Part shown: positions 44,280 to 57,402 of the stretch, piece by piece
Position numbering within the stretch: the first letter of the stretch is position 1
Layout: each line of letters begins with the position of its first letter
DNA from: Escallonia rubra
Taxonomy: Eukaryota > Streptophyta > Magnoliopsida > Escalloniales > Escalloniaceae
Reading direction: 5' to 3'
Length of the DNA stretch: 64,000 nucleotides
Assembly (NCBI GenBank): GCA_033065855.1
Contig: JAVXUO010002281.1
Location: 62,001-126,000, forward strand
Notes under the pieces: generated by a model
Told to the model about the DNA's origin: nothing
What the model saw: only the letters and a program-made list of their open reading frames with translations
Database searches by the model: none
Program-made: the position numbers and the translations under genes

Positions 44280-46440
44280 ATATAATCTGAAACAAATTTT
44301 CAAAACAATGACTTTAGTATACACTACAAGTTTCTGTCCGGGTGCTTATTCATTTACAATAGACCACTTAAAGTTAAAAGGTAACTTGGTCTTTCTTTGA
44401 AACCAAATTAAAGATTTTATGAATAAATTTTTGACAGTAACTATAAATATTGTGCTAGAGAGTGTACTTAATTAAATATTATGATGGAACATATGGGAAC
44501 TGTAAAGATACCAATACCCTTTCTTAGTTTGTGACAATCTGCAGGTGGTTTAAGAAGCTCATTGTTACAATCATTGCTAAGAAGTATCTTACTAATTAAT
44601 CTGATTTCAACAAAGTTAGTTTAAGTTTGATTTGGAAGGTGTTTGAGTGAGGGCCTTTAACAAGCATGACTGATGTAGACCTTACCCGTAGTGGTACAGA
44701 AAATGTTCTTCATACCATTTCAACTTACTGACCATTATGATGCCGTATTGATAACCATTGCTGCAACCGGTTCATCACGAGGAAAGTTGCTCGTGATTTT
44801 AAAACTTGGAGCTCAACAAACACTTGAATTGGATGATAAGCAAGTTACAGTGTAGTCACTGACAAACGTTTCATCATATACCTAGTAAATAGTAGGAGTT
44901 TGATTGTCGTTAGACATGTATAGCGATAAAAGAGTTTGAATCTAAGAGCAAGATAGTAAATTAGTTGAAGTCCATTTTTCAATTGTTTGAGCTATTTGAT
45001 AAAAGCACTTAAAGGGTCCGCTTGTAAAAGAGATTTTGTCTTGGAATCGTGGTTGCGTTTAGGATTGAACCATTCCATTGTTTAGATCATCTATTTGGAA
45101 CGGTGCTTCAGATTCTTACCCAAATCTATCGAATTTATTTTATACCATGTTGGCCGATTCCCGATTGTTCTGTTGCTAGCTAGAAGTTATAATTTTAAGA
45201 AGAAAATAATACTTGGCCTACTAGCTACCACAGCTTCCCTACCGTTGGACTTTCATAGCAACACAAATGTTGGGCCACCGCCACGGGCAACCACCAGCAC
45301 TAAAGGAGTTACAAATTGTTCTTAGAGAAAAAAATAATTTTTTGACCAAATGTAATTCGATTTTTACTCTATATCCAAATAAAATTTTTTAAATTTTATT
45401 TTCAATTGCAAATTTTAATTCCAATTTGACAATCCTTTTAGAATCTAAGATACGAATCTAAGAGCGACATTGTATACTCCATGTTTTAATCCTCACATAC
45501 TATGTTATTGTCATCATATAGTTACATCAAATGAAACTTTCAAACATTTTTTTTTTTCCGGATCATGTCAAAAAGTTATTTACACTTGGTATTCAAACAC
45601 CCTTCTTCCACAATCTAACATTTTCTTCTCTCTTATCTCTAGTACTCTTTTCTCCTTCGCCAAACAAAATTAGCTTTCATGGCTCGAGATTTGAATTATA
45701 TTCTAATCGATTTGAGCTCATCTTTCTCTCTATGTAGCGACAGTCATGAATCTGCAGTGATAGAAACGTCATTGAAATGGTAAGAGTGAAACTCAAATAT
45801 CACTTCCAAAATTTAAGATCCTTATTCTTCTCATTTCTTTTTTATTTTTACCGCAACAATAGTTGAGCCATAGGTCTCAATGGAGTGATGTTGAGCTCTT
45901 CAAATTCAATCTTCAAAATTAACTCAAAAGGGCCGACCACAAGTTAAGTGTTTAAAGACAGCAAGATTCATTGCTTTAAGCACAAAAAACAGAATGTGCC
46001 ATATAATTTTAGAATAAAATTTGAAAAAACGACAACTTTACACATACCTGCATTTTATGTGCGCAAGCTATAGTTTTGGTAACAGCAACTTTAGGACTTC
46101 CTTTTATAACATTCACAATTATTTCGAAATACATTTTATCTGCTTCAACTCAAGTCAGAGCAAACTTCTTTATACATAATTCCCTTATTTACCGACATAA
46201 AATTGTCACTTTATTATAAGATAACACGTCACAAAAAGTTATTAGCAACAGTATTTTCACCGTTAAAAAGGAGATGAGGAAGAATTTGGTAGGAAGGTTT
46301 CTTTTTTCTTTTTGGTGCAAAGTAGGAAGTGCGTCACCTTCTTTTCCATTTTTGTGGCTGCCACGGCACGAGTAGCTGGCGGCCACCTGCCAATAATTGA
46401 AGCACTTGACTAATTTCCTTGATATTTTGCCGGTGGTCCC
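44280..46440. repeat. Non-coding repeat family, copy 2
   Basis: Direct relative of 48960-51250 over its full length, from CTTTAGTATACACTAC (44311) through GTTTGATTGTCGTTAGACAT (44899) and TGTCAAAAAGTTATTTACAC (45566) to GACTTGACTTGACTTGG (46442). Only short non-conserved open frames. Confidence 0.85.
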
Positions 46441-46459
46441 GGACTTGACTTGACTTGGT

Positions 46460-48010
46460 GCAGGGAAAGAGTTTGAATATAAGAGAACGATAATAAATTA
46501 GTTGAACTCCATCTTTTAATGGTTTGAGCAATTTGATAAAAGCACTTAAAGGGTCTGCTTGATAAGAGAGTTGGCCTTGGAAACGTGATTTCATTTGGGA
46601 TTGAACCATTCCATTGTTTAGATCATCTTCATATTCTTACCCGAATCTATTATAGTTAATTTTATACTATGTTGCCCCATTTCCAATTGTCATGTTGCTA
46701 GCTAAAAGTTATAATTCAAAAAAGGAACTAATACTTGGCCTATTTGTTATCACCGCTTTTTTGCCGGTGAATTGCGCTGGACTTTTTTAGCAACACCACT
46801 ACGAGGTGGCCACCATCGGCAAACACCAATATTTATTGAAGGAGTTACAAATTTTTTATTACAGAAACAATTAATCTTTTGACCAAATGTAATTCGATTT
46901 TTACTCTGTATCCAAATAACGAATTTTCAATTTTACTTTCAATTGCAAATTTTATTTCTAATTCGATAATTCATTTAGAATCTAAGTGATCCAAATCTAA
47001 GAGCGACATTATAGACTCAATGTTTTAATCTCACATACTATGATATTGTCATCAAATGAAACTTCCAAACATTTTCCTTTTCCGGCTCATGTCAAAAAGT
47101 TATTTACACTTGGTATCCAGACAACCTTCTTCCTAAACCTGACATTTTCTTCTCTCTCTCAACAACTCTTTTCTCATTTGCCAAACAAAACCCACTTTCA
47201 TGTTTGAGCTCATCTTTTTCGATATGTAGCGACAGTTATGAATCTGAACCGACAAAAATGTCATTGGAATGATAAAAGTGAAACTCAAACATGACTTCCA
47301 AAATTTAAGGCCCTTATTCTTCTCATTTCTTTTTCTTTTTTTTACCACAACAACAGTCGGGCCATAGGCCTCGATGAAGTAATGTTGACCTCTTCAAATT
47401 CAATCTTGAAAATTAACTCAAAAAGGGCATACCACTAGTTAAGTATATTAATATAGTAAGATTCATTGCTCTAATCACCCAAAAAAAAAAAAAAGAAGGT
47501 GCCATATAATCTCAGAAGAAAATTTACATAAACAACAACTTTACATAAATCTGCATTTGTGCACGCACCATTTTTTTTTGGTAGCAGCAACTTAAGACTA
47601 TTTTTGTAGCATTCCCTAACATTGCGAAAGTCATTTTATTTGCTTCAACTCTAGTTAGAACAAACTTCTTTGAACATTATTCCCTTATTGAGCGAAAGAA
47701 ACTGTCGTAATATTATAAGATAACACGTCACAAAAACTTATTAGCAATAATCTTTTTATCATCGTTAAAAAAAGGAGATGAGAAAGAAGATTGGTAGGAA
47801 GTGCCTTAGAGGAAACAATACTAATACTAAACCAAATAAAATAAGGAAGAGAGTTCTCAACTTCTTTTCCATTTTTGTGGCTGTCATGGCACCAGTAACT
47901 GGCCACCTGCCAACAATTGAAGCACTTGACTAATTTCCTTGACAAGAACCTATCTTCATGGTCCCTGACTTGACTTTATGCAAGGAAGAAGGTGCGTGAT
48001 TTTGTTGTTT
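46460..48010. repeat. Non-coding repeat family, copy 3 (partial)
   Basis: Begins inside the unit at the GAGTTTGAATATAAGAG block and follows copies 2 and 4 to the ATTTTTGTGGCTGTCATGGC and TGACTTGACTT blocks. It lacks about the first 0.6 kb. Confidence 0.85.
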
Positions 48011-48364
48011 ACTATTCAGAAGAGGTGATATTTTGCCGGTGGTCCCTGACTTGACTTGACTTGACTTGGTGCAGGGAAAAGGTGCTTGGTTTTGTTGTTT
48101 ACAATTCAAAGTTTTGCTGAAAAAATTAATTAATGCATTGGGAACACATGCTTTAGAGTGAGTTTTCTGTAATAGTGCATGAGTCTGTCACCATAATTCC
48201 TATAGACCACGTACTAAAGTTCTCTGCAGGAGGTACTCACGTATTAAAATTCTTTTTGATGTAATATTTATTTTGATATGTATTTTAGTTCATTTGAATT
48301 CATCTTTCTCGCTATACGTAGCTATAAAAATATCGTAAAAATTTATTAGTAATAATCTTTCATT

Positions 48365-48409
48365 TTTAGCTATCATGGCGCGCGTTGCCGCGCACGCATG
48401 ATAGCTAAA
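48365..48409. repeat. Palindrome (hairpin) TTTAGCTATCATG / CATGATAGCTAAA
   Basis: Thirteen-base perfect arms extended by GC-rich near-complementary bases around a short centre. The left arm plus CGCGCGT recurs 118 bp downstream (48483) without the inverse arm. Confidence 0.85.
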
Positions 48410-48959
48410 TAATAATACACCAAAAAATACTGAAGAAACTTCTCACATACTTTTCCTTCTTTTCTTTTTTTTTTTTTCATTTTTAGCTATCATGGCGCGC
48501 GTAGCCGCCACCTGCCAATAATTTCCTTTTGTTTGGACCGAAACCATTTTCCTTTAAATAACTGTTTTTTATTTCAATTCCTCCCAATGCGGTGGGTCTT
48601 GCCTGACTGAAACCAATTATTTTGTTGCCGGCAAGAATGTGAGTGATTTTCGTTGGTATTTTTATGATTGATTTTTTTGTTGAAAAGAAAAATGAATTAA
48701 TGGGGCAATGCAAATTTTTGGTGTTAACATCTCATGCAATTGACATTTGATCTCAATTCTAGTCAATTTGACCGAATGTTGTTCAAAGTACAAAAGGTGA
48801 AACTCATACGTGACTTTGGAGCTTATAGGACCTTTATGTTCCTCATCTCTTGATCTTTTTTATGCACCATTAGTTGGGACATAGGTTTCGGTTGAGTAAT
48901 GTTGGCCTTTCGAAATTCAATCTTGAAAATTAATTCCAATCCGCAGACTATGAGTCATC

Positions 48960-51250
48960 AAAGATAGTGATATTTATGGTATTAAATATTATGTGTCCCA
49001 TATAATTTGGAACAAAATTTCAAAACAGTAACTTTAGTATACACTACGTGCTTCTGTTCGCACTGCTTATTCATTTATAATAGACAGCTTAAAGTTAAAG
49101 ACAACTTGGTTTCTCTTTGAAACCAAATTAAAGATTTTATGAAGAACTTTTAGATTATAGCTGTAAATACCGTGCTAGAGAGTTTACTTAACTAAATATT
49201 ATGATGGTATGTTTGGAAACTGCTAAGATACCAACACCCTTTCTTAGTTTGTGACAATCTGTAGGTGGTTTGAAAAGCTTGTTGTTGCAACCATTGCTAA
49301 GAAGTATCTTACTAACTAATGTGATTTCAACAAAATTCGTGTAAGTTTGATTTGGAAGGTGTTTGGGTGAGGGGCTTTGACAAGCACGACTGGTGTAGAC
49401 CTTACTCGTAGTGGTACATAAAATGTTATTTGAACCGTTTTACCGTGTACCGACCGTTACGGTGCTATACTGATAACCATTACTACAACCGGTTCATCAT
49501 GAGAAAATTTGCTCGTGGTTTAAAACTTGGAGCTCAACAAACACTTCAATTGGAGGATAAGCAAGTTACAGTGTAGTCACTGACAAAACGTTTCATCATA
49601 TACCTAGTAAATAGTAGGAGTTTGATTGTCGTTAGACATGTATAGTGACAAAAGACTTTGGATCTAAGAGCAAGATAGTAAATTAGTTTATCTCCATCTT
49701 TCAATGGCTTGAGCTATATGACAAATGCACTTAAAGGGTCTGCTTGAATAAGAGCATTGGCCTTGGGACATGGTTGCATTTGGGATTGAACCATTCCATT
49801 GTTTAGACCATCTATTTGAAATGGTGCTTCATATACTTACTCAAATCTATCGAATTAATTTTATACTACGTTGGCCCATTCCCGATTGTACATGTTGCTA
49901 GCTAAAATTTATAATTTCAAGAAGTAAATAATACTTGGCCTACTTGTTACCACCGTTTTACTGTCGGTTAACTGTCGTTGGACTTAATTAGCAACACAGC
50001 TGTTGGGCCGCCATCACCGGCAACCACCAGTAACGAAGGAGTTACAATTTATTTATTAGAGAAAATTTTAATTTTTTGACCAAATGTATTTCGATTTTTA
50101 CTCTGTATCCAAATAACAAATTGTAAATTGTACTTTCAATTGTAAATTTTAATTCCAATTCGACAATCCATTTAGAATCTAAGTGATTCAAATCCAAGAG
50201 CGACATTGTATACTCCATGTTTTAATCCTCACATACTATGTTATTTTCAGCATATAATTACATCAAATGAAACTTTCAAACCTTTTCTTTTTTCGGATCA
50301 TGTCAAAAAGTTACTTACACTTAGTATTTAGACACCCTTATTGCAAAATCTGACATTTTCGTCTATCTATCTCCGGTCCTCTTTTCTCCTTCGTCAAACA
50401 AAACTAGCTTTCATGGCTCGTTACATTGAATTATATCCTAATCGATTTGAGCTCATCTTTCTTGCTATGTACCGGTTATGAATTTGCAGTGACAAAAATT
50501 TCATTAAAATAATAAAAGTGAAACTCAAACATCATTTCTAAAATTTAAGGTCCTTATCCTTTTCATTTTTTTTTACCACAACTATAGTCAAGCCATAGGT
50601 CTCGATGGAGTAATGTTTAGCTTTCAAATTCAATTTTCAAAATTAACTCAATTGGGCAGACCATGACGTGAGTGTTTAAAGAGTAATATTCATTGCTTTA
50701 AACACACACACACGCACACACACACAAAAACAGAATGTGCCATATAATTTCAGAATAAAATTTGAAAACAACAACTTTACATAAACCTGCATTTTTTATG
50801 CGCACACCATTCTTTTGGTAGCATCAACTTTAGGACTTCCTTTTATAGCATTCACTAACATTTCGAAAGACATTTTATGTGCTTCAACTCAAGTTAAAGC
50901 AAACTTCTTTAAACATTATTCCCTTCTTCACCGACAGAAAATTGTCGCTATATTATAAGATAACACGTCACAAAAAGTTATTAGCAACAATCTTTTCACC
51001 ATTGAAAAGGAGATGAGGAAGAGTTGGTAGGAAGGTTTCTCTTTTCTTTTTGGTGCAAGGTAGGAAGTGCTTTAGAGGAAAATACTAATACTAAACCAAT
51101 TAAAATAAGGTAGAGAGTCCTCACCTTCTTTTCCATTTTTTTGGCTGTCATGGCACGAGTAGCTGGCGGCCACCTGCCAATAATTGATGCACTTGAATAA
51201 TTTCCTTGATATTTTGGCAGTGGACCCTGACTTGACTTGACTGCGTAACA
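48960..51250. repeat. Non-coding repeat family, copy 4
   Basis: Near-collinear with copy 2: CTTTAGTATACACTAC at 49031, GTTTGATTGTCGTTAGACAT at 49620, a GTCAAAAAGTTACTTACACT variant at about 50301 and the TGGCACGAGTAGCTGGCGGC block at 51151. A (CA)n tract lies at 50702-50727. Confidence 0.85.
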
Positions 51251-51575
51251 TTCACTGTGACCTCTTTTCTGGTTCATTTAGGCTCATCTTTCTCGCTATA
51301 TATAGTTACCGTTATAAATCAGTAGTGACAAAAAATGTCGTAATACGTTGTTAACAATACTTTTTCATTATTAGAAAGGAGATCAAGAAGACATTGGAAA
51401 GGGAGAGGGTCAGAACAAACAGTAATACACAAAAAAGATAATGAAGATAGTTATGGATAAAGCAGTGCGTCTTCAGCTGGAAAAAGCTGAAGGACACTAC
51501 AGCAAACATGCATCTATGTGAATTGTGGAACCTCTGCCATCAATACCCAGTAAGAAAACTCGTGTTAGACACTAG

Positions 51576-51907
51576 GCTCTGTTTGACAACACCTTTTTTT
51601 TTGTTTTTAGTTTTCAACAAAAAAAAAGAGCAGTTTAAATATATTTTTTACAGAAACAAGTGAGTATTTGATAATCCAGTTTTTATTTTGTGGTGGTTGC
51701 GGTGGTGATGGTGGGGCGTGGTCGCCGACCGGCGGCGGTCTCAAAAAAAAAAAAAAAACTCATTTTTGGAATTTTTTTTTTCTTCTTCCGTTTTAAAACT
51801 GATTTTTTAAACTGAAGAAAAAAAAAATGGTTACCAAACGCTTTTTTTTTTTCAGTTTCCAAACTAAAAAAAAAAACTGAAAAAAAACCCCCCTGTCAAA
51901 CAGGACC
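51576..51907. mobile_element. Possible MITE, GGCTCTGTTTGAC termini
   Basis: The ends GGCTCTGTTTGAC and, inversely, GGTCCTGTTTGAC match over 12-13 bp and enclose about 330 bp full of A and T homopolymers. Flanks are TAG on the left and TAA on the right, an imperfect three-base duplication. The termini recall PIF/Harbinger-type MITEs (GGSCCTGTTTGG). Confidence 0.55.
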
Positions 51908-52205
51908 TAAATGCTATACTTTGGTTGTATATTCTTTGAAAGGAATGTAAATGTGTAAAGAGTTATGAATAATGTTTTCCAAACCTTACTCCTAATTGCA
52001 CAAATCCAACTTCAAACCCTTGATCTTCTCAAATAATTATGTCAAAATTCGTAAGATCAAAATACCCAAATTCTCAATTAGACTCTAACAATCACAATAC
52101 TTTTATGTGGTTCCTAATCCAAGCCTCAATATTAAAATAACAAATAAGCATGTCTCAAAGTAGTGATCAAAATCTCAAAAAGTCTCTTCTTAGGGATTTT
52201 TTTTA

Positions 52206-52421
52206 GTGACTTTTCTGAACTATGTTGTACTTCTACGAATATATTGTTGTAAGTCATCAAAATTTTTAAAAAAGAAATAAATATATTCCTAAAGCAATTA
52301 GAAGGTGCAAATCGTGACTTTTCTGAACTATGTTGTACTTCTACGAATATATTGTTGTAAGTCATCAAAAATTTTAAAAAAGAAATAAATATATTCCTAA
52401 AGCAATTAGAAGGTGCAAAAT
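52206..52421. repeat. 108-bp tandem duplication, two near-identical copies
   Basis: The sentence from GTGACTTTTCTGAACTATG to GCAATTAGAAGGTGCAAA is present twice head to tail (from 52206 and 52314) with about one or two differences, so it is recent or assembly-related. Confidence 0.95.
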
Positions 52422-53012
52422 ATAAATTATGTCCCAGAATTCTCTAAATTTACAAAATGGTTAAGACACTAAACTCTAAGGCACACTTGTAAGTTTACAA
52501 CATGGTGTTGTAAGTGTATCTAATTTAGCATGTACGAGATATGCAATTATTTTTTATGAACCAAGATGTTCACGAGTCATGTGTCATGTGTTACAGATGT
52601 AAGATTCCTTGTGAATATTGTATTTTAGCCTAATTCGGTTCTCTTATTCTTTTCTTTTTTTTATTTTCCTCTTCTAAATTTTGAACTACAAGAGTTCAGG
52701 CTACTTTTGGACATTAACTATGAATTGAGATTGGTGCTACTTTGCCAAGGTTTCCAAGTCTAATGTAGTTTGGGAGCAGAAAGTTGTTGACAGAGAAATG
52801 GTTAGTCAAGTTGGTTCAAAATACATGTATTTCTCAAAAACATGTATTCTACTGGTTTTGCTAGTCAAAAGGTATATTTTGAAGGCACTCACATACTTTT
52901 TCTTTTGAACATTATTTTTCATTGTGCAAATTGTTTGAGCTACACATGTTAACTTATAAACATGCGTGATTTCGAAGGGACGAAGGAGGTAGCATTTTTG
53001 GTCGATAGTTAT

Positions 53013-53132
53013 AGATTTGTGTAAGATTTGGTATAGTCTTTTGTTCATTTTCTTCTATTTATGAATTGAGTTGCAGATTTGTGTAAGATTTGGTATAACC
53101 TTTAGTTCATTTTCTTTTATCTACAATTTGAA
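53013..53132. repeat. 62-bp tandem duplication
   Basis: AGATTTGTGTAAGATTTGGT starts at 53013 and 53075; the following 30-40 bp are also alike. Confidence 0.85.
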
Positions 53133-54169
53133 TTGTCGGCTCACATATTGAAAAACTTTCTAATTGAAAATATGATGCTGATAATATCTGAACCTCCTGT
53201 ATCTTCTTAGGTTATTTAAGCTTTCTTTGTGGTTTTGAGTGTTAATTAGCTATTAACTTTTTGATTTTGATGCAAATTTTATGTATTGTATTTATATGCC
53301 TATGCTATTTTGTGTAGAAAGGTGTTGCCCGCCAAAGTGAAGATGGAGAGAACTGTGCCACTTGTACTTCTATGCCCATGCTATTTGTGTAGATCCTATC
53401 TTACATATCATAACTTGTTTTTAGTAGGTCTTTATTTTGGCCTTCACTTCGTGCTTCCGACTGACATGAGTAGAATTTTTGTGGTAACATCCACATTGTT
53501 GTTTATAATCATAAGGGAAGAGATTATAAGGATTATATGGATGGTCTTTTTTTGAAGTCACACACTTGTAAGCAACGATCCTTAATATGCAAATATATTA
53601 TCTTTCTGCGTTATGTTGTAAACTTTTGAACACTAAGTAGAAGAAAAATGGCTAACAACCTCCAACAGCAATAACAAAAGAAGATGCATCTGTTTCAAAT
53701 GAGTATCATGTAGCAATAAAAGCAAAGAGATTAATAACCTGATCATCTTCGCCTTGTAGTATTTGGATGCATGTTACCTACTTCTTTGACCTTATTATAC
53801 CGGTTCGTATGTCAGACTTCTGGTAAAAGAATAGTGTTCATTGGGTATAGTTCCTCGCACACAAGTATCTGTGACTAAAAAGGTTGATTTAGCGAGTTCA
53901 TATAGCTCCTCCTGTTGAGTTTGACGAACTTTTGTTTTCTTATTCCCATAGAAGATGGTGATGGCAATGAGCCCACGACCCCATCTCATTCATGTTCTTA
54001 TCCCATTAATGCTGCCACATTGTGCCTGGCGATGATTCATTACTTCTTGTTAAGATGTTTCCGTTCTTTCAAACTCTTCCTAACCAATGTCTCATCATTA
54101 TTCTCCTACTCAAGCTCCGGAAATCTCATATTTCTTATAGCAAATCGCCTCAAAAATTTCTAGACCCGT
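53133..54169. other. Intergenic, no gene recognised
   Basis: Short open frames (53286-53555, 53915-54163) carry no recognisable family motifs. Confidence 0.4.
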
Positions 54170-55629
54170 AAATCAGAGTCGCCATATTAATTTGTTGTTA
54201 CAAAATAACATATATAAAATAGGAGAAAACCTGAAAGACTCTAGAATGTCCTATTAGGCTTCTAATCCATCACAAAGTAGAGATGATATACAACATGAAG
54301 GTGTTAGGCACCCATTATACCCTAACGGTATCTACTTTGTTTCAATGATTTTGGGGCCCTTTAACGTATAACACACAAACATGCATGAAATCCACCCGTA
54401 ATCTTAATTCTGTAGTTTTGGTTTGAATTCAACAGTAGGCGTTAAATGACCTACGTATCCAGTCGAACAAACTAGAATCAATATCGTCTAGCTCTCAGCA
54501 GATCTACGAGAGGCGACCTAGATCTTGATCTTTAACTCTTATGGTCACTCGACTTCTTCTAGTCGAGTGGACTTAGAATCTTAATGACAACTTTTCTGGT
54601 TGTCTAGCTTGCATTCTAAATAAATTGTAAATTTAATGTTAATATCTTTTAATCCAGATCCGTTCCTGGGGAGGGGAAAACAATCTAGACTCTTCTAATC
54701 TAGAAATAGAAATATTCAAAAGAAGGATAGAAAATTGTACCTTAATCCGGATTGTTCAATTGCTTGATCCAAGAATTGATTAAATACCGAAAACCAATAA
54801 TAGTAATCTTCCTGATTAACAAAACTCTATTTTGAGCCTTAGGACAACCTTAGGTACATTTGACTCCTCTTATAAAGTTGTAACTCTCAAAAAGATGAAG
54901 GATATGATTTAGGCTTTTGAATCGCCTAAATTGGATTTTGTATGAGCAAGTTAGGGTTGGTCGAAACCTAGAAATGAAATATGGCTGTTTAGAAAAATCT
55001 TATTTTGGACTACAAGAAGACCTTGACTGGATTGATTTCTTCTATGAATTTGTAGATTTAAAAAAGACACCCTTTTAAGCTTTTAATGAATCACCTAAAC
55101 AGGATATCATATGAGCAGGTTAAGGTTGGACAATGAAAACCCTACAAAGGAAATATGCTTGATTGGAAACCCTACTTTGATACTGAAGATGACCTTGAGA
55201 GGACCGGACTGCATCTACAACGTTCTATCTCTCGAAAAGAGATACCATTTAGGCTTTTGAATTATCTAAATTAGATATTGTATGAGCAAATTAGGAATGG
55301 CCAAAGTTCATATGCATGCTTGATGCAGGAGGACGGATTTCTGACCTAGCCACTATTCTCCTGGGGTTTTTTCCTCCATTCTCAACTCATCCAAATGACC
55401 CGTTTTCTAGAAGTAGAGGACCCTGACCTAGATTAATTGGATTGCTGACTGGACTGGACATACTAGACTAAGACCATGACTGATTGGACCACTCATGGGA
55501 TTGGGCTTAAATAAATTATTTTCCTTATATGTTATTAGATGTAAACTTATAATAATAGTAACAAACTTAATTGCCAATAAGCCTAATAACACCTAAATAA
55601 AAAAAAATAAATTAATGAGGTGTCTACAC
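54170..55629 (+). mobile_element. LTR-like plant repeat with three tandem internal units
   Basis: It starts near AAATCAGAGTCGCCAT and has GAAGGTGTTAGGCACCC at about 54297. It ends near AATGAGGTGTCTACA (55615-55629), a set of phrases I associate with ends of some plant Ty3/gypsy repeats. Between 54830 and 55310 three diverged units of about 165-175 bp each contain AGGCTTTTGAAT..CCTAAATTGGAT..GTATGAGCAAGTTA. No coding part was recognised and boundaries are uncertain. Confidence 0.4.
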
Positions 55630-55879
55630 TACTTATATCAATCCATGAGTGTTCCTTGTCATTTTCTATTCCCCTAAATTCTGAAATAAATGTTTCAGCA
55701 CCTCGACGATCAACTGTTAGATCCTACACACCCCACGATAAATCGAACCAAGGATAGTACATGAAAGCCTAGAGCTTTGATAACTTCCACAATACTCTCC
55801 TTCCTCCGTTTTATAAGCTTGAATCTAGATGTAATTCTCTTAGGGTCTAAAATTATTAAGTTTAATTTATCTCCATATT

Positions 55880-56435
55880 TTTTCAAGCGAAGGCTACTTA
55901 ACTCCAGCTTTTTTTTCTTTAGTACAAAAAGTTAAAACAACATAAATTATAGTTTATCTTTGAATTAGGTTACTTTGACCAACAAAACAAACTAATCGAA
56001 CAAAATAAAAACGAGTGGAGACCTTTAACCAAAGATATGATGGGTCTCTAAAACCTTTGGCTTACGCATGCCAGATTGGCTCAGTCAAACTTTTTTTTAA
56101 TTTGTGCAATTTATTAGTTAAATTAACTTTAAGATTTGATTCGTTGACTTGAAAAATAGATAACTTTAAAGCCATGTCATTAGCACAATTACCCATAACA
56201 TATTACCCTTGAACAAAGGGAAGTTATGTTTCTCTATACGTTTTTGTAAATCAAGTTTTGGATGCATATTTTCGAAGAAAGAAAAAGGAGCATATTGTCA
56301 CCTTATGTTTTTCTGTATGATCCCCAGTTTTTTTAGTACAAAAGGATACAACTACATAAGTTCGAGTTTTTCTTTGAATAAAATAAAAACAAACGATATC
56401 GCTAAAGAAAACAAAAACAAATTGAGACTTTTGAG
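55880..56435. repeat. 5' parts of the non-coding repeat family, tandemly doubled
   Basis: Two successive starts of the family (about 55900-56260 and 56335-56435) share the ACAAAC...CGAACAAAATAAAAAC and GTTATGTTTCTC blocks with copy 1. The second is interrupted at 56436 by the hAT-like element and resumes at 62303. Confidence 0.7.
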
Positions 56436-56925
56436 CATAATTATGAATACCGTATCGGAATATGTACCGTTTTTTTTCTTCGTAAAATGGTACGTACCGG
56501 TACCGTCTCGGTACTGTCTACTTAAAATTTTCATCAATAATATATATTTGTAATATTCACACATATAGTGACATTCAAAACAAATAGCTTATTCAATTGA
56601 ATTACCCCTCTAGGATTATCCCCCCTTTTCAACGATCTCATTCACAAATTTTTATGTAAGAATAAGTTTTTTGTTCAATAATGACGCTTTTGAGTTCAAG
56701 AATAAGTTGGGCGTGCCTGCACGCACGCGTGTAAAGCAGTATAGTTGAAAGAATATGATAAAAACTTCCAAGTATGAAGTAAATCAAAGTTAAGTGAAGA
56801 TTGAAAACTCAATTTGTCAGGAACGATTTTGCAACTTGTAATGAATATTATGAGCAAGAGGCTATAGAGGCTTTGATTGGTACAATATAACTTAGATTGT
56901 TTTTCTATTTAGTCTTCATATGATC

Positions 56926-57368
56926 TGATATAGCTAAAAATGCCCCTCCAATCTACGGACGACACGTGGCAGTTATGACACGTAACCTATACTGGCTCAT
57001 TACTGATATGGCACTTACCGTATCAATCACCGGGCAGAATCCTAAAGAGGCTCTGACTCTATCAGCTCAGATTGACATGAGATCCTCTAGGATCCTAATT
57101 AGATTCTGATTAGAGTTGGTCAAAGCCCAGTCCTACTAGGACTCCTCCTTCTACCACTATATAAAGGGGTCAAGCCCTTCAGGTAAAGACAAGCTCACAC
57201 ACATACACATTGTGTCTTTATTACTTCTCAGAGTTCTACATTGCTAGTCATCTCTGACTTAAGCATCGGAGCATTCCCCCGTTGGAACCCCACTCGGCGG
57301 TCACTCCGTCTTCTCTTTTGCAGGCCTGATTTCTGGTGTGGTTCCCGATTCAATTTTTAGCTGCAACA
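56926..57368 (+). repeat. 5' LTR
   Basis: 443 bp, starts TGATATAGC and ends GCTGCAACA. By eye about 20 differences, including one 4-bp indel, from the 3' LTR, so the insertion is not very recent. Confidence 0.9.
57158..57166 (+). promoter_or_regulatory. LTR TATA box
   Basis: TATATAAAG followed by GGGG; present at the same place in the 3' LTR (61878-61886). This is the likely core promoter, with U3 upstream and R/U5 downstream. Confidence 0.65.
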
Positions 57369-57390
57369 GATTGTCGCCATTCGTTGGACC
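57369..57390 (+). other. Probable primer-binding site
   Basis: Immediately after the LTR: TTGTCGCCATTCGTTGGA. It resembles the TGGCGCC-type primer site of Tat/Athila-lineage elements, with changes. Confidence 0.5.
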
Positions 57391-57402
57391 ACGACATGGA
57401 AC

